DNA of 64,000 nt. Origin: Chloracidobacterium sp. (GTDB taxonomy: Bacteria; Acidobacteriota; Blastocatellia; Pyrinomonadales; Pyrinomonadaceae). The notes below the pieces were generated by a model. The model saw nothing but the letters and a program-made list of their open reading frames with translations. It did no database searches and was not told the origin of the DNA. Below, piece after piece: positions 43,234 through 53,610 of the stretch. Location of the stretch: assembly GCA_015075585.1 (NCBI GenBank), contig JABTUB010000001.1:1102501-1166500 (forward strand). The letters are read 5' to 3'. Position numbers and translations under genes: made by a program. Positions within the stretch are counted from its first letter, which is position 1. Each line of letters begins with the position of its first letter.

Positions 43234-45657
43234 ATGCAAGAATTTTCAGACCAGATGCCTTTGGATATCGAACGTCTTCCGATGGTTCCGATCCGCGACG
43301 TTGTGATCTTTCCATATACCAAGGTCGCTTTCAAGATCGGCCGTGCGAGTTCGGTGCGGGCATTGGAGAGTGCGATGGCGGGCGATCGGACGATCTTTCT
43401 CGCCACCCAGCACGATGCGACCGTGGATGAACCGACGGCGGATCAGGTCTTTGCTGTCGGCACGATTGGCCGCATCTCTCAGGCCCAGCGCCAAGATAAC
43501 GGCCAGATAAGGGTCGTTGTCGAGGGACGCGATCGCGGACGTTCGGTAAGGGTAGAACAGGACAGCGACGGGATGTTTCACGCCCACGTGCGGCGAATGC
43601 CATCGACCGATGAGTCGGGCTTTCGCACGGACGGCTTGCTTCAAAGGATTCATAATCAGATCGAACAGCTTCTTCGCATTTCGCCGGATGCCTATTCAGA
43701 TGCACTCAACTCGGCAATGCGCGGTATCTCATCCGGCCAGATCGCCGACTCTCTTTCATCGCAGCTTCGCGTAAGTATCGAGGAGAAGCAATTCCTGCTT
43801 GAGACGATATCGGTGCAGGAGCGTCTGCAAATGCTGGTTGATTTTTTGGAGGCCGAGCTCGAGAAACGCCAACTTGACCGCAATGTTCAGTCCCGCACAA
43901 AAAAGGCTATGGACAAGCATCAGCGCGAGTATTATCTGAACGAGCAGATCAAGGCGATCCACAAGGAACTCGGCCGTAATGACGAGCGCGCGGAGCTTGA
44001 TGAGCTAAAGGCAAAGATCATGGAAGCCGGCATGACCGAAGAGGCTCAAGAGAAGGCGATGCAGGAATTTTCGAGGCTCGAGACGATGCCTGCGATGTCC
44101 GCCGAGAGTACCGTCAGCCGGAATTACCTTGATTGGCTGGTAAGCGTGCCATGGAAGGAGAGTTCTGAGGAGTTTCAAGACCTTGATGAGGCTGAGCGTA
44201 TTCTCAACGAAGACCATTACGGCCTTGATAAGATCAAAGAACGCATACTTGAGTTCCTGGCGGTCCGCCAGCTTGTAAAGAACCCGAAAGGCACTATTCT
44301 GTGCTTCGCCGGAGCTCCGGGTGTTGGTAAGACATCGCTCGGCAAGTCGATAGCGAGGGCAACGGGGCGCAAATTCGTGCGGCTCGCGCTCGGCGGTGTG
44401 CATGACGAGGCCGAGATCCGCGGACACAGGCGAACGTATATCGGCTCGATGCCGGGCCAGATCATTCAGTTGATAAAGCGTGCTGGCACCATTAATCCGG
44501 TCATACTGCTTGATGAGGTCGATAAGCTCGGCAGTGATTACCGCGGCGATCCGAGCAGTGCACTGCTCGAAGTTCTCGATCCCGAGCAGAACCATACTTT
44601 CCGAGATCATTATCTCGACGTAGATTACGACCTGTCGCATGTATTTTTTATCGCGACGGCGAATGTACTGCATACGATCCCGGCCGCATTGCAGGACAGG
44701 CTTGAGATACTGAATTTGTCGGGCTACACGGAGCGTGAAAAGGTCGAGATCGCTAAACAGCATTTGATACCGAAGCAATGCGAAAATTCCGGTATGAAGT
44801 GCGAGAACATCGTTTTCACCGATGACGGAATACTCGAAGCGATCCGCCACTATACGCGCGAGGCCGGCGTGCGCAACCTCGAACGCGAGATCGGCTCCTG
44901 CCTGCGTAAGATCGCGCGAAAATTCGTCAAGGTAGAAGACAAGGATGAGTTCCGCGTTGTGATCGATGCCGAAAAGGTGCGTGAGCTTCTCGGTACGATA
45001 CGCTATCGCAAACAGGATATCGCACGCAAGAGCGAGATCGGGCTTGTTAATGGCCTTGCATGGACCGAGGTCGGCGGCGATGTCCTTCAGGTCGAAGCCA
45101 CGCTCGTAGCCGGTAAGGGCGGATTGATACTGACGGGTAAACTCGGCGAAGTCATGCAGGAATCGGCAAAGGCGGCCCTCACTTGTGTTCGCACGCGGGC
45201 CGCGGAACTTGGCATTGACCAAACGGCGTTTTCAGAAAAGGATATGCACATTCATGTACCGGAAGGTGCGATCCCAAAGGACGGCCCAAGTGCCGGCATC
45301 ACGATGGCGACCGCAATGGTGTCGGCGTTAACAGGCAAACGCGCACGTCACGACGTGGCAATGACCGGTGAGATAACGCTGCGCGGCAAAGTGCTCCCGA
45401 TCGGCGGCGTTAAAGAGAAATTGCTCGCAGCCCACCGTTTCGGACTGAAGACGATCATCCTCTCAAAAGAGAACGAGAAAGACCTGGCTGACATTCCCGA
45501 GGAGGTCCGTGACGACCTTACGATACACAGTGTCGATATGATCGATGAGGTGTTCCAACACGCGATCGAAAGCGGCTACCTCGATCGGTCGTCAGCCGAG
45601 TCGGGCATCTGGGAGCGCGAGATTTCGGGGACGGATATCACTGCCCCGCTCGAATAA
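43234..45657 (+). CDS. lon: ATP-dependent protease La (Lon)
   Basis: An 808-aa cytosolic AAA+ serine protease. ATG 43234 is chosen over an upstream in-frame codon because GGAAG (43225-43229) precedes it and [20 protein letters not shown] gives the usual N-domain start. The AAA+ module has Walker A GAPGVGKT. The Ser-Lys dyad is in [12 protein letters not shown] (Ser) and [10 protein letters not shown] (Lys). It completes the clpP-clpX-lon quality-control cluster. A stem-loop shared with the opposing gene follows. Confidence 0.96.
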   Translation: MQEFSDQMPLDIERLPMVPIRDVVIFPYTKVAFKIGRASSVRALESAMAGDRTIFLATQHDATVDEPTADQVFAVGTIGRISQAQRQDNGQIRVVVEGRDRGRSVRVEQDSDGMFHAHVRRMPSTDESGFRTDGLLQRIHNQIEQLLRISPDAYSDALNSAMRGISSGQIADSLSSQLRVSIEEKQFLLETISVQERLQMLVDFLEAELEKRQLDRNVQSRTKKAMDKHQREYYLNEQIKAIHKELGRNDERAELDELKAKIMEAGMTEEAQEKAMQEFSRLETMPAMSAESTVSRNYLDWLVSVPWKESSEEFQDLDEAERILNEDHYGLDKIKERILEFLAVRQLVKNPKGTILCFAGAPGVGKTSLGKSIARATGRKFVRLALGGVHDEAEIRGHRRTYIGSMPGQIIQLIKRAGTINPVILLDEVDKLGSDYRGDPSSALLEVLDPEQNHTFRDHYLDVDYDLSHVFFIATANVLHTIPAALQDRLEILNLSGYTEREKVEIAKQHLIPKQCENSGMKCENIVFTDDGILEAIRHYTREAGVRNLEREIGSCLRKIARKFVKVEDKDEFRVVIDAEKVRELLGTIRYRKQDIARKSEIGLVNGLAWTEVGGDVLQVEATLVAGKGGLILTGKLGEVMQESAKAALTCVRTRAAELGIDQTAFSEKDMHIHVPEGAIPKDGPSAGITMATAMVSALTGKRARHDVAMTGEITLRGKVLPIGGVKEKLLAAHRFGLKTIILSKENEKDLADIPEEVRDDLTIHSVDMIDEVFQHAIESGYLDRSSAESGIWEREISGTDITAPLE

Positions 45658-45681
45658 CATCATTGCGAATTAATGGAAATG

Positions 45682-45711
45682 AAGGAGGCCGCCTGATCAC
45701 GCGGCCTCCTT
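45682..45711. terminator. Bidirectional hairpin between convergent lon and M36 peptidase genes
   Basis: A perfect 11-bp stem AAGGAGGCCGC/GCGGCCTCCTT with an 8-nt loop. No long T-tract follows in either direction (the minus-strand side is mildly T-rich), so it may act as a factor-aided terminator or 3'-end stabiliser. Confidence 0.65.
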
Positions 45712-45716
45712 ACTCG

Positions 45717-48700
45717 CTATTCCGCCGGCATAAAGTCCACATCGGTCAGATCGCTTGTAACTGAAACCGCCCTGGGCAGGAATGTGCGTCCTTTGGCGGC
45801 CACCTCAAGGATATAGGTCATGCCCGCCGGCAGTTCATCGAAGCGATAATAGCCGAGCGAGCTCGTCCTTACGACCCATTTCGTGCCTTCGGTGTCAGTA
45901 GCTGTTATGACCGCCCCTGCAAGACCTTGAGCATTAGCGTTGAGTACGCGGCCTGAAATGGCTGCCATCCCGGCTGTTGGGATGTTCGTACAGACAAAGT
46001 TGCGCGGCGTAACGATCAGCGACCATCCGTACACTGTGCCGGTATCCGCGGCGGCTTCATCGGCAACGCGAAGCTTCCATACGCCTTTCGTACTCATTCC
46101 GTTAAAACGATCCAGCTGACCTACCGGATCCGGCGTCAACCCTAAAGATGTCCAAGAAGGCGTGTTGAAGATCGGTAGGAAATCATCAGTGAAAGGCACC
46201 TGGCCGGAAGTGGCAGTCCGCATATCATTTGGAGCTGCTGCCGTCTGATCGATCACCATATTGACGATCGATCCTCCTGACCGTCCGCTGCTCGACGGCC
46301 AACCAATAAGGGATATAAGGTCGGTTCCATAGCCGTTGGGTGCCTTCAGCATCGCAGACACATCACCGACATACGAATGAACTAGGTTGTCCATTCTGAA
46401 ATTCAAGTCCGCGATCTCGTAGTCGTCGTTGATCGTCATGCTGTCGCCGACGCCGCGCGGAGCGTTGTCGGGGATCGCGAGTCCGCTCAAACTTCGAGTA
46501 TAGGTAACCGCCGGTTTTGTTCCCGATGCGACACCCATTCGAAGCTTAATATCGCGGGTAACCGTCCCAAGCGAGCTCGTAATTGTCAGTGTCAGGTCAA
46601 TTGACGATCCGCAAGATGCACTTGCCGGGCCGCGAAGCCGCAGAGCAGGCCCGTTCGGGTTTGCGTTACCGTTCGCCGGGATCGCCGGATAGGTTGTAGA
46701 GCCTTGCAGGATCGTAACGCCGGGGGTCGAGGTCGTCAAAGTAGCAGTTGCTGAAGCAACACCCTTGCCGCTGTTCCTCCACGGGTTCCTTAAATTAACA
46801 ATAAGATTTGCGTGTTCATAATGATCGATCGCACCGGTATTATTTGATGCCGAATCGTCAACTGTGACGGTATTCACATCCAAATTCGGTGAGGCAAATG
46901 ACTCACCAATTCCGATATGGCCCGCGATCCGCCCGTATGCGGCTCCGATCGGCGCAATGGCTTTATAGCCAAGGCCTCGGTCGGCGAAGCCGCCCCATAT
47001 CGAGTCCTCGTTGGCACAAGAGTTCGCGGCACAATCCGCATCGATCAGGGCATTGCGTGCCTGCTCGAACGACGGGTTATTCGGCGTGAACAGGCGCATG
47101 GCGTCAGTAGCTATCGAGAGCGTCTTATAATTACCTGTCGGCACATCGCCGTTCGCACCCGCAGGGTCGGCGATGATGCGGCTGCGAACTTCCCACAACG
47201 TCAAAGCCCAGATCTCACCGACGTTGTGAACCTCGAGTGCCCCATTGTTATTGAAGCCGAACGGGCTCGGCGTGATCCCGCCGGAGAGGTCGTTCGTAAC
47301 GTCATCAACATCAGCCCATGTCAGAGGATTGACGGAGTTGTTTGTTGAATACGGGAAGCGTCGGATGCCGTAAGTGTAATTATCCAGAAAAGGATTACCG
47401 CCGAGTTTGTATGTGGCGTATGCTCCCGATGCGTAAGCACCGTCAGGCGAGTCGGCATTGGTATTATTGAGCAGAGACAGCGCATAAAAGTCGCTCCATC
47501 CCTCGCCCATCCCGCCGCCAATGTCCCACTGCAGCCCGGAACCATTACCTATGAGGCGGTTGCTCGTGCCGTGCGTGAGCTCGTGTATCAGTATTTCAGC
47601 ATCGAGGCCGCCGTCGCGGTCGATCGTCGGGCCGGTGAAGTTAAACATTTGCGCGCGGCCCGAAGTTCCGTCCGCCGGAGTCGAAAAATTTGCATTATTG
47701 GTTCCGGAACCGTCTTGCACATCCAAGTTGACACGGTCATTTCCCGCGCCGCCTCCGCCAAAATTGTTGTTCTGAAAGTTCCGCGCCGCCGGCGTGAAAC
47801 CAAGTGTGTAAAGCTTGTCGTGATACCAATTAGCAACGTAGAACTGATGCGTTGCCGAGCCGCGCATAAATGAGGCTGAGCTGCCGTTCGACGTCTGTCC
47901 TGACTCAGGATTGCCGGCTTGTGGCGGCGGTGTGTAGGTTGATTGGAAATCACGGGGCGTTGTTCCGAGGAAATCGCGATTTCGGCTGAAGGCGTCAGGA
48001 TTGCCCGTCGGGCGGCCGTTCCCATCAAGAGCTGACGTCCCCGTCGTGTCGCAGACATTTGAGCTGCCCGAACGATCGAGACAAGAAAGTACATTATTGC
48101 CTACGGTCTGTGTTTGTGCAGCGGTGCAGCCACCGGAAGGGCAGTCATCGATCCAACCATTCGGACTCGCCGTCAGATTTTGAACCGTCAGCATACTGAC
48201 GATCGTTGGCGCAATACCGGGCGGCTGGTAATTGGCGGTCAAAGGCGAAGGCGACAGCGGTGAAGGGCTGTCAGCCGGTGTCGAGCCGTCAGCCTGCACA
48301 TAGACACGGAATCGTGCTTGATGTGTGGAAACATCGTCACGGATATTCTTTCGCCAAAGCAAAGTGCCGTTAGCGGCGTCAACAAGTGCGTACCAGTCGG
48401 CATCCTTTGCAAAGATGGTCTGCGACCAAGCGGGAATGATCACGCCGGGCGCTACGGGGAAATAGACGATCTTGCTGAATACCTTGCCAACGTTCGTGTC
48501 GTTCGCGATAACCTCGGCAGAGTATTGATCGTCCTCGCTAAAGCGGGATGTCATGCTGGCGGCGTCTGCCTTGATGCCTATGGTTTTGAGAGTTGACGCC
48601 AGCGCCTGCTCGGGTGAAATAAGATCATCGAGTGCCGCGGCACGTTCGACGGCTTGCGGAGCGATATTGCTGAGCGATTGTATAACACGGCCTTCGCGGT

Positions 48701-49313
48701 CGATGCTGACCTTGATATCGCCTTGAAAGACGCTCCGTCCGTTGACCATTTGGTCGAACAGGGCAAGCCGTAAGCCGCTGTATTCGTTCACGCTTTCGCC
48801 GACATAGTGAAGGTTTTGGATGTCTTCATTACTCAACCCGTAGATGTCGCTGTATTCTCGGATGAAGCGAAGAGCGATGGTTTCTGCATCTTCGCCCGGA
48901 GCCGGTGCCGTGAGAAACTCGGCACTCTTTAGAACCTCGACCATTCCTGTGGTTTCTGAAAACGTAATATCAGCGGTCGGTACGGTCCTTTGCAAACGCT
49001 TGAGCGCGGCACGGGCCGCGCCTTGCTGATCGCGGGCTTTGTCTATCGCGTCCGATTCCGGATCGCCAAGAGCATCGCCGTGCCGCTGCAGCGTGCGTTC
49101 AAGGTCGCTCCTGCTGTTAAGCCGGATGTCGATATTCAGAAACCGCCCGGCTTTCGCTTCAATATTATTTGCGTTTGGCCGAGCCTGGGCCTCAGATCGT
49201 CTCGTCAGAACGATCGCTGCAACTGAAATTGCGAGTAAGACAGAGAGTGCAAGAATGATACGCATTTTGCGTGGGGAGACCGCGATCCGTTTGTTACCGG
49301 TGAAACCTAGCAT
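45717..49313 (-). CDS. Secreted M36-family (fungalysin-like) metallopeptidase, multidomain
   Basis: A 1198-aa protein. The start at 49313 has AGGAG just upstream; a hydrophobic signal follows (IILALSVLLAISVAAIVL). A long propeptide with an FTP-like part comes first. The catalytic domain has HELTHGTSNRL (HExxH, about residue 585) and GEGWSDFYAL supplying the third ligand Glu. Next are a beta region, a proprotein-convertase P-like domain (DNAPRGVGDSMTINDDYEI, with GVWKLRVADEAAADTG) and a final carboxypeptidase-regulatory-like sandwich starting ISGRVLNANAQGLAGAV. It is probably an extracellular nutrient-acquiring protease autoprocessed after export. Confidence 0.9.
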   Translation of the reverse strand: MLGFTGNKRIAVSPRKMRIILALSVLLAISVAAIVLTRRSEAQARPNANNIEAKAGRFLNIDIRLNSRSDLERTLQRHGDALGDPESDAIDKARDQQGAARAALKRLQRTVPTADITFSETTGMVEVLKSAEFLTAPAPGEDAETIALRFIREYSDIYGLSNEDIQNLHYVGESVNEYSGLRLALFDQMVNGRSVFQGDIKVSIDREGRVIQSLSNIAPQAVERAAALDDLISPEQALASTLKTIGIKADAASMTSRFSEDDQYSAEVIANDTNVGKVFSKIVYFPVAPGVIIPAWSQTIFAKDADWYALVDAANGTLLWRKNIRDDVSTHQARFRVYVQADGSTPADSPSPLSPSPLTANYQPPGIAPTIVSMLTVQNLTASPNGWIDDCPSGGCTAAQTQTVGNNVLSCLDRSGSSNVCDTTGTSALDGNGRPTGNPDAFSRNRDFLGTTPRDFQSTYTPPPQAGNPESGQTSNGSSASFMRGSATHQFYVANWYHDKLYTLGFTPAARNFQNNNFGGGGAGNDRVNLDVQDGSGTNNANFSTPADGTSGRAQMFNFTGPTIDRDGGLDAEILIHELTHGTSNRLIGNGSGLQWDIGGGMGEGWSDFYALSLLNNTNADSPDGAYASGAYATYKLGGNPFLDNYTYGIRRFPYSTNNSVNPLTWADVDDVTNDLSGGITPSPFGFNNNGALEVHNVGEIWALTLWEVRSRIIADPAGANGDVPTGNYKTLSIATDAMRLFTPNNPSFEQARNALIDADCAANSCANEDSIWGGFADRGLGYKAIAPIGAAYGRIAGHIGIGESFASPNLDVNTVTVDDSASNNTGAIDHYEHANLIVNLRNPWRNSGKGVASATATLTTSTPGVTILQGSTTYPAIPANGNANPNGPALRLRGPASASCGSSIDLTLTITSSLGTVTRDIKLRMGVASGTKPAVTYTRSLSGLAIPDNAPRGVGDSMTINDDYEIADLNFRMDNLVHSYVGDVSAMLKAPNGYGTDLISLIGWPSSSGRSGGSIVNMVIDQTAAAPNDMRTATSGQVPFTDDFLPIFNTPSWTSLGLTPDPVGQLDRFNGMSTKGVWKLRVADEAAADTGTVYGWSLIVTPRNFVCTNIPTAGMAAISGRVLNANAQGLAGAVITATDTEGTKWVVRTSSLGYYRFDELPAGMTYILEVAAKGRTFLPRAVSVTSDLTDVDFMPAE

Positions 49314-49464
49314 AAATATCTCCTGGGATCTTGCCTGCTTTCCAGGCAGTGGTGTTTGGTTCGTGCTTCTGTATTAGTGCTGCAAACAGCCTAGAATAGT
49401 TCTAAAGAAATGTTATCTTACAATATTCGGATTGGTCAAAGGTTTTTTTCGGGCCGACACTACG

Positions 49465-50043
49465 ATGAAGATATCTTCAGCAGAATTTGTTAAGAGCGCG
49501 TTCGAACGGAGCCATTGGCCTGTCGAGAGCATGTCGGAGATCGCATTTTTGGGCAGGTCAAATGTGGGGAAATCATCACTCATAAATTCGCTCCTTGGCC
49601 GGAAAGGCCTTGCCCGAACCTCGAATACGCCCGGACGGACACAGAGCATCAATTTTTTTAAGATCAACGGTTCGTTCTTGTTCGCCGATCTTCCCGGATA
49701 CGGGTTTGCAAAGGTCTCAAAGACGATGCGTGCCGGTTGGGGCAAGATGGCGGAGGAATACCTCTTTGAGCGCGAGGAGCTTGTCCTGTGCATTCAATTG
49801 GTCGATGCGCGGCATCCGCCGTCAAAGCTCGATATTCAGTTGAATGAATGGCTGAGGCACCACGACAAACCCTTCATTGTCGTCGCAACGAAATCTGACA
49901 AGCTTTCTGCGAATGACCTCGCAAAAAATCTGAAGGAAATTCGGCGGGTCTTGCCGGCGGCCAAGATACTTCCTCATTCCGCGGCAAAACATAAGGGAAA
50001 TGACGACGTTTGGGCGGCTATTCTGGCAGCGGTAGAAAAATAA
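49465..50043 (+). CDS. engB: Ribosome biogenesis GTP-binding protein YsxC/EngB
   Basis: A 192-aa GTPase needed for late 50S assembly. ATG 49465 gives the usual start (MKISSAEFVKSAF). Motifs: G1 GRSNVGKSS, G2 TSNTPGRTQ, G3 DLPGYGFA, G4 ATKSDK, and a final HSAAKHKG where G5 usually reads SS/SA. Length typical. It is divergent from the M36 peptidase gene and followed by the rho leader. Confidence 0.94.
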   Translation: MKISSAEFVKSAFERSHWPVESMSEIAFLGRSNVGKSSLINSLLGRKGLARTSNTPGRTQSINFFKINGSFLFADLPGYGFAKVSKTMRAGWGKMAEEYLFEREELVLCIQLVDARHPPSKLDIQLNEWLRHHDKPFIVVATKSDKLSANDLAKNLKEIRRVLPAAKILPHSAAKHKGNDDVWAAILAAVEK

Positions 50044-50096
50044 GAAAAAAATAAAATTTTAGTTGCTTTTCTTTTAAGAATAGAGTAAGAATTACA

Positions 50097-50160
50097 TATA
50101 CCTTAACTTTAGGGTTTCGCCGAAGGGGAGCTTTAGGGCTTTAGCGATGTTTAAGGTATA
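50097..50160 (+). promoter_or_regulatory. Long hairpin in the rho leader
   Basis: TATACCTTAA (50097-50106) and TTAAGGTATA (50151-50160) are perfect 10-bp inverted repeats 44 nt apart. Inside them CTTTAGGG occurs twice, followed by CTTTAG, and GCC/GGC-type pairing is possible. The region between engB and rho (249 bp) has no gene. In other bacteria rho is autoregulated through its leader; a similar role here is inference. Confidence 0.45.
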
Positions 50161-50292
50161 ACTGCAAACAACCCATACAACTTCTTCACTGATAATCCGC
50201 ACTGCAGATAGTTCGACACGACGGGGAGTGTTTGAAGGTGAATGTTCTGAATATACAAAGGGAATTTTGAAACTTCCTCCTACCGAAAAACA

Positions 50293-51684
50293 ATGGCAAC
50301 CAAAACCACGAATGCGCGCAAATCTCGTCCCGAGAAGGTGTCTGACGAGCCTACTGACGCTGTTATAGAAACGAACGGCTCCGGCGAAATCCCCTCTGCG
50401 GTTACCGGCAAACCCTCTGAGGACGGGAAACTGAACCTCGCGACGCTGAAAGATATGTCGATCAGCGAATTGACCCATATAGCAAAGGATATGGGCATCG
50501 AAGGTGCGACGGGGCTGCGCAAGCAGGAACTTATCTTCAAAGTACTCGCCGCTCAGACGGAAAAGAGCGGCCTGATCTTTAGCGAAGGCGTACTTGAAAC
50601 GCTGCCGGACGGCTTCGGCTTTCTCCGAGCTCCGGAATATAACTATCTTCCGGGGCCCGATGACATCTATGTAAGCCCCTCGCAGATACGAAAGTTCGAC
50701 CTGCGCACCGGTGATACTGTCTCAGGCCAGATCCGTCCGCCAAAGGAAGGCGAGCGTTATTTCGCGCTTATCAAGGTGGAGGCAATCAACTTTGAGGCTC
50801 CGGAACAGTCGCGTGAGAAGGTCTTTTTTGACAATCTTACTCCGCTCTACCCTGACGAACAGCTCAAGATGGAGATCGAGGGCGATCCCGAAAGGGTCGC
50901 TGCCCGCGTGATCGATCTTGTAACACCTATCGGAAAGGGCCAGCGTGCATTGATCGTGGCGCCGCCGCGAACGGGTAAAACGATGCTCCTTCAGACCATC
51001 GCCAATTCCGTTACCGAGAATCATCCCGAGGTTACGCTAATAGTCCTTCTGATCGATGAACGGCCGGAAGAAGTTACCGATATGCAGCGTTCGGTCCGCG
51101 GTGAGGTCATTTCATCGACGTTTGACGAGCCGCCGACACGCCACGTTCAGGTCGCTGATATGGTGATCGAGAAGGCAAAACGGCTTGTCGAACATAAACG
51201 CGATGTCGTGATCCTGCTTGACTCGATAACGCGCCTCGCACGCGCTCACAATGCTGTCGTGCCGCCTTCGGGCAAGATCCTTTCGGGTGGTATAGACTCG
51301 AATGCCCTGCAGCGGCCCAAACGCTTCTTTGGTGCGGCCCGCAATATCGAAGAAGGCGGCAGCCTCACGATCATTGCAACGGCCCTTATAGACACTGGTT
51401 CGCGTATGGACGACGTCATTTTCGAGGAGTTCAAGGGGACCGGCAACTCCGAGATACACCTTGACCGTAAACTTTCCGACAAGCGTCTCTTCCCGGCGAT
51501 CGACCTCCAGCGTTCGGGTACACGAAAGGAAGAACTGCTCATCAGTAAAGAAGATCTCAACCGTATCTGGGTCATGCGACGCGTCCTTAATCCGCTTTCG
51601 CCTGTCGAACAAATGGAGGTTGTGCTCGAGCGGCTTGGCAAGACCAAGAAGAATTCCGAATTCCTTGCCTCGATGCAAACCTGA
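50293..51684 (+). CDS. rho: Transcription termination factor Rho
   Basis: A 463-aa hexameric RNA-dependent ATPase. The N-terminus carries about 45 extra, Ser/Lys/Glu-rich residues before the Rho_N helix ([18 protein letters not shown]). The RNA-binding cold-shock-like domain contains DGFGFLR and [16 protein letters not shown]. Walker A is PPRTGKT, the Q-loop region [21 protein letters not shown] in outline. Full length and standard. The leader upstream contains a long hairpin that may be used for autoregulation. Confidence 0.97.
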   Translation: MATKTTNARKSRPEKVSDEPTDAVIETNGSGEIPSAVTGKPSEDGKLNLATLKDMSISELTHIAKDMGIEGATGLRKQELIFKVLAAQTEKSGLIFSEGVLETLPDGFGFLRAPEYNYLPGPDDIYVSPSQIRKFDLRTGDTVSGQIRPPKEGERYFALIKVEAINFEAPEQSREKVFFDNLTPLYPDEQLKMEIEGDPERVAARVIDLVTPIGKGQRALIVAPPRTGKTMLLQTIANSVTENHPEVTLIVLLIDERPEEVTDMQRSVRGEVISSTFDEPPTRHVQVADMVIEKAKRLVEHKRDVVILLDSITRLARAHNAVVPPSGKILSGGIDSNALQRPKRFFGAARNIEEGGSLTIIATALIDTGSRMDDVIFEEFKGTGNSEIHLDRKLSDKRLFPAIDLQRSGTRKEELLISKEDLNRIWVMRRVLNPLSPVEQMEVVLERLGKTKKNSEFLASMQT

Positions 51685-51777
51685 TATGCCTCAGCATAGG
51701 TTTCGGATCGTGTATAGCGATACATCGAGGACAGCCTCTTACTGTTTACGACCGCACATTTGCGGCTGGAGTTCGCC

Positions 51778-53202
51778 GTGCGCATAGCCGTCGTATCTGC
51801 TGAAGCTGTGCCGTATTCAAAGACGGGCGGGCTTGGAGATGTTGCCGGTGCGTTGCCGAAGGCCCTTAAGCAGATCGGGCACGACCCGATCCTGATCACT
51901 CCTTGCTATTGGCAGACAAAGGGCGAGTATCTGTGGCACACGGCGATCGACGACCTTTGGCTGGACTGGAAAGGGAATCGCTACCGCGCAAAGGCCTTTT
52001 ACAGCGAGGCTAACGGATCACCGACATTTCTGATCGACGCGCCGTCGATCTTTCATCGCGATTCGATCTATGGTTATCGGGAGGATTATGAGCGGTTCGC
52101 GTTCTTTAACCGCGCTGCTCTTGAACTGCTGAAGCGCATCGGCGAACCGCCGCATATCGTACATCTCAACGATTGGCACTGCGGCTTTGCGGCGGTGGAA
52201 TTGGCATCACGCAGGCGGGCCGATCCATACTGGCGAAATTCGCGCACGGTCTTCTCCATACATAATCTTGCATATCAGGGCGGCTTTGCATCAGGCGATC
52301 TTGCGATGCTGGGTTTTACATCGCAATTTGCGAGAAACGCTTTTAGTTTCAACGGTTATTCATCTGCTATGAAGGCGGGGCTTGAGGTCTCCGATACGCT
52401 TTCGACGGTCTCAAAGCGTTACGCGGCCGAAATTCGAACGCCGGAATTCGGCTACGGTCTCGATTGGCTGACACGCAAACGCAGCGGCCGCCTGATCGGC
52501 ATCACGAATGGCGTTGATTATGAGGTTTGGAACCCCGAGTCCGACCCGGAACTGCCGCATCATTTTTCGGTGCGGGATCTCGCAGGCAAGCGTGAATGTA
52601 AACGCGCTTTGCTTGAACGATTCTCACTGCCGGTCGAGCTGGATCGGCCCGTTTTCGCGAGTGTTACGCGGCTTACGGCGCAAAAGGGTGTCGAACTGAT
52701 AAGGCAGGGAGCAGGCGATATTTTGGCTGCCGGCGGATTTTTTATAGCCCTTGGCTCGGGTGAGCGCGATTCGGAGCAGTTCCTGCAGGCTTTGCGTGAC
52801 CGTGTCCCGTCGCGGGTCGGTGTGTATATCGGCTACAATGAAAGCCTGGCGCATTTGATCGAGGCCGGGGCAGATATGTTCCTGATGCCGTCGAAGTTCG
52901 AGCCGTGCGGGTTGAATCAGATGTATTCGCTCCGTTACGGCACGGTGCCGATCGTGCGTGCAACGGGCGGGCTTGATGATACCGTTGATAATTGGGATGC
53001 GGTGAATGAAACGGGAAACGGCTTCAAATTCACGGAGTATCGAGCTGACAGGCTACTCGAAAAGATATACGAGGCAAGGTTTGCCTACGAGGATAAGGAG
53101 TCGTGGGCGAAGATACAGCAGAACGGAATGTCCATAGATAATTCTTGGGAAAACGCCGCTCGGAATTATGTAGAGCTGTATGAATGGACCATTTCGCATT
53201 GA
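51778..53202 (+). CDS. glgA: Glycogen synthase (ADP-glucose type)
   Basis: A 474-aa GT5 enzyme that elongates alpha-1,4-glucan. Start at GTG 51778 because GGAG (51767-51770) precedes it and the encoded [20 protein letters not shown] (20 residues) is the family start; KTGGLGD binds ADP-glucose. Later motifs are [23 protein letters not shown] and [17 protein letters not shown] near the catalytic Glu. No glgB, glgC or glgP gene in the window. The next gene lies 9 bp downstream but is probably an insertion. Confidence 0.95.
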   Translation: MRIAVVSAEAVPYSKTGGLGDVAGALPKALKQIGHDPILITPCYWQTKGEYLWHTAIDDLWLDWKGNRYRAKAFYSEANGSPTFLIDAPSIFHRDSIYGYREDYERFAFFNRAALELLKRIGEPPHIVHLNDWHCGFAAVELASRRRADPYWRNSRTVFSIHNLAYQGGFASGDLAMLGFTSQFARNAFSFNGYSSAMKAGLEVSDTLSTVSKRYAAEIRTPEFGYGLDWLTRKRSGRLIGITNGVDYEVWNPESDPELPHHFSVRDLAGKRECKRALLERFSLPVELDRPVFASVTRLTAQKGVELIRQGAGDILAAGGFFIALGSGERDSEQFLQALRDRVPSRVGVYIGYNESLAHLIEAGADMFLMPSKFEPCGLNQMYSLRYGTVPIVRATGGLDDTVDNWDAVNETGNGFKFTEYRADRLLEKIYEARFAYEDKESWAKIQQNGMSIDNSWENAARNYVELYEWTISH

Positions 53203-53207
53203 GAACT

Positions 53208-53220
53208 GACAATGGATAAT
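53208..53220 (+). repeat. Left arm of inverted repeat flanking the four-helix-bundle gene
   Basis: GACAATGGATAAT, which includes the ATG of the four-helix-bundle gene. Its inverted partner at 53577-53589 reads GACAATTGATAAT on the minus strand, a 12 of 13 match. Confidence 0.5.
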
Positions 53221-53577
53221 GGACGATCAAAGAGCAATGTTCTTCGTGAGAAGTCGTATGCGTTCGCACTGCGGATAGTGAAGGCTTATAAGCATCTCGC
53301 GTCGGAGGCAAGAGAATATGTTCTTTCAAAACAGCTTTTGCGCGCCGGCACGTCGATCGGAGCGAATGTTGCTGAGGCGAATCAAGCTCAGTCCCGTCCT
53401 GATTTTATCAGCAAACTTTCGATAGCTCTGAAAGAGGCTGTTGAAACTGAATATTGGCTCAGTCTGTTAGAAGATTCGGATTATCTAACGAGGCAGCAAG
53501 CGCGATCGTTGCTTGCTGGTTGTCGGGAATTGATCAAAATTCTTACTTCATCAATAAAGACATCGAAAGGTGTTTGA
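53212..53577 (+). CDS. Four-helix-bundle protein (23S rRNA intervening-sequence protein family)
   Basis: A 121-aa all-helical protein. The signature RAGTSIGANVAEANQAQSRPD (core: TSIGANVAEA, residues about 47-56) and KEAVETEYWL are those of the S23/IVP-like four-helix-bundle family, best known from 23S rRNA intervening sequences but also found, as here, between ordinary genes. These form pentamers; their function is unsettled. The gene is bracketed by a 13-bp imperfect inverted repeat, the right copy starting at its last codon, and it interrupts the glgA-purA junction. Confidence 0.85.
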   Translation: MDNGRSKSNVLREKSYAFALRIVKAYKHLASEAREYVLSKQLLRAGTSIGANVAEANQAQSRPDFISKLSIALKEAVETEYWLSLLEDSDYLTRQQARSLLAGCRELIKILTSSIKTSKGV

Positions 53578-53589
53578 TTATCAATTGTC
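53577..53589 (+). repeat. Right arm of inverted repeat flanking the four-helix-bundle gene
   Basis: ATTATCAATTGTC, the inverted partner of 53208-53220 with one mismatch. It begins at the last base of the stop codon. Confidence 0.5.
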
Positions 53590-53610
53590 CGTTATCAAGT
53601 ATCACGTATT

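Noticed and set aside
44005..45222. A 405-aa minus-strand frame inside lon
   Set aside because: It is the antisense shadow of a highly conserved protease; no motif or signal is recognisable.
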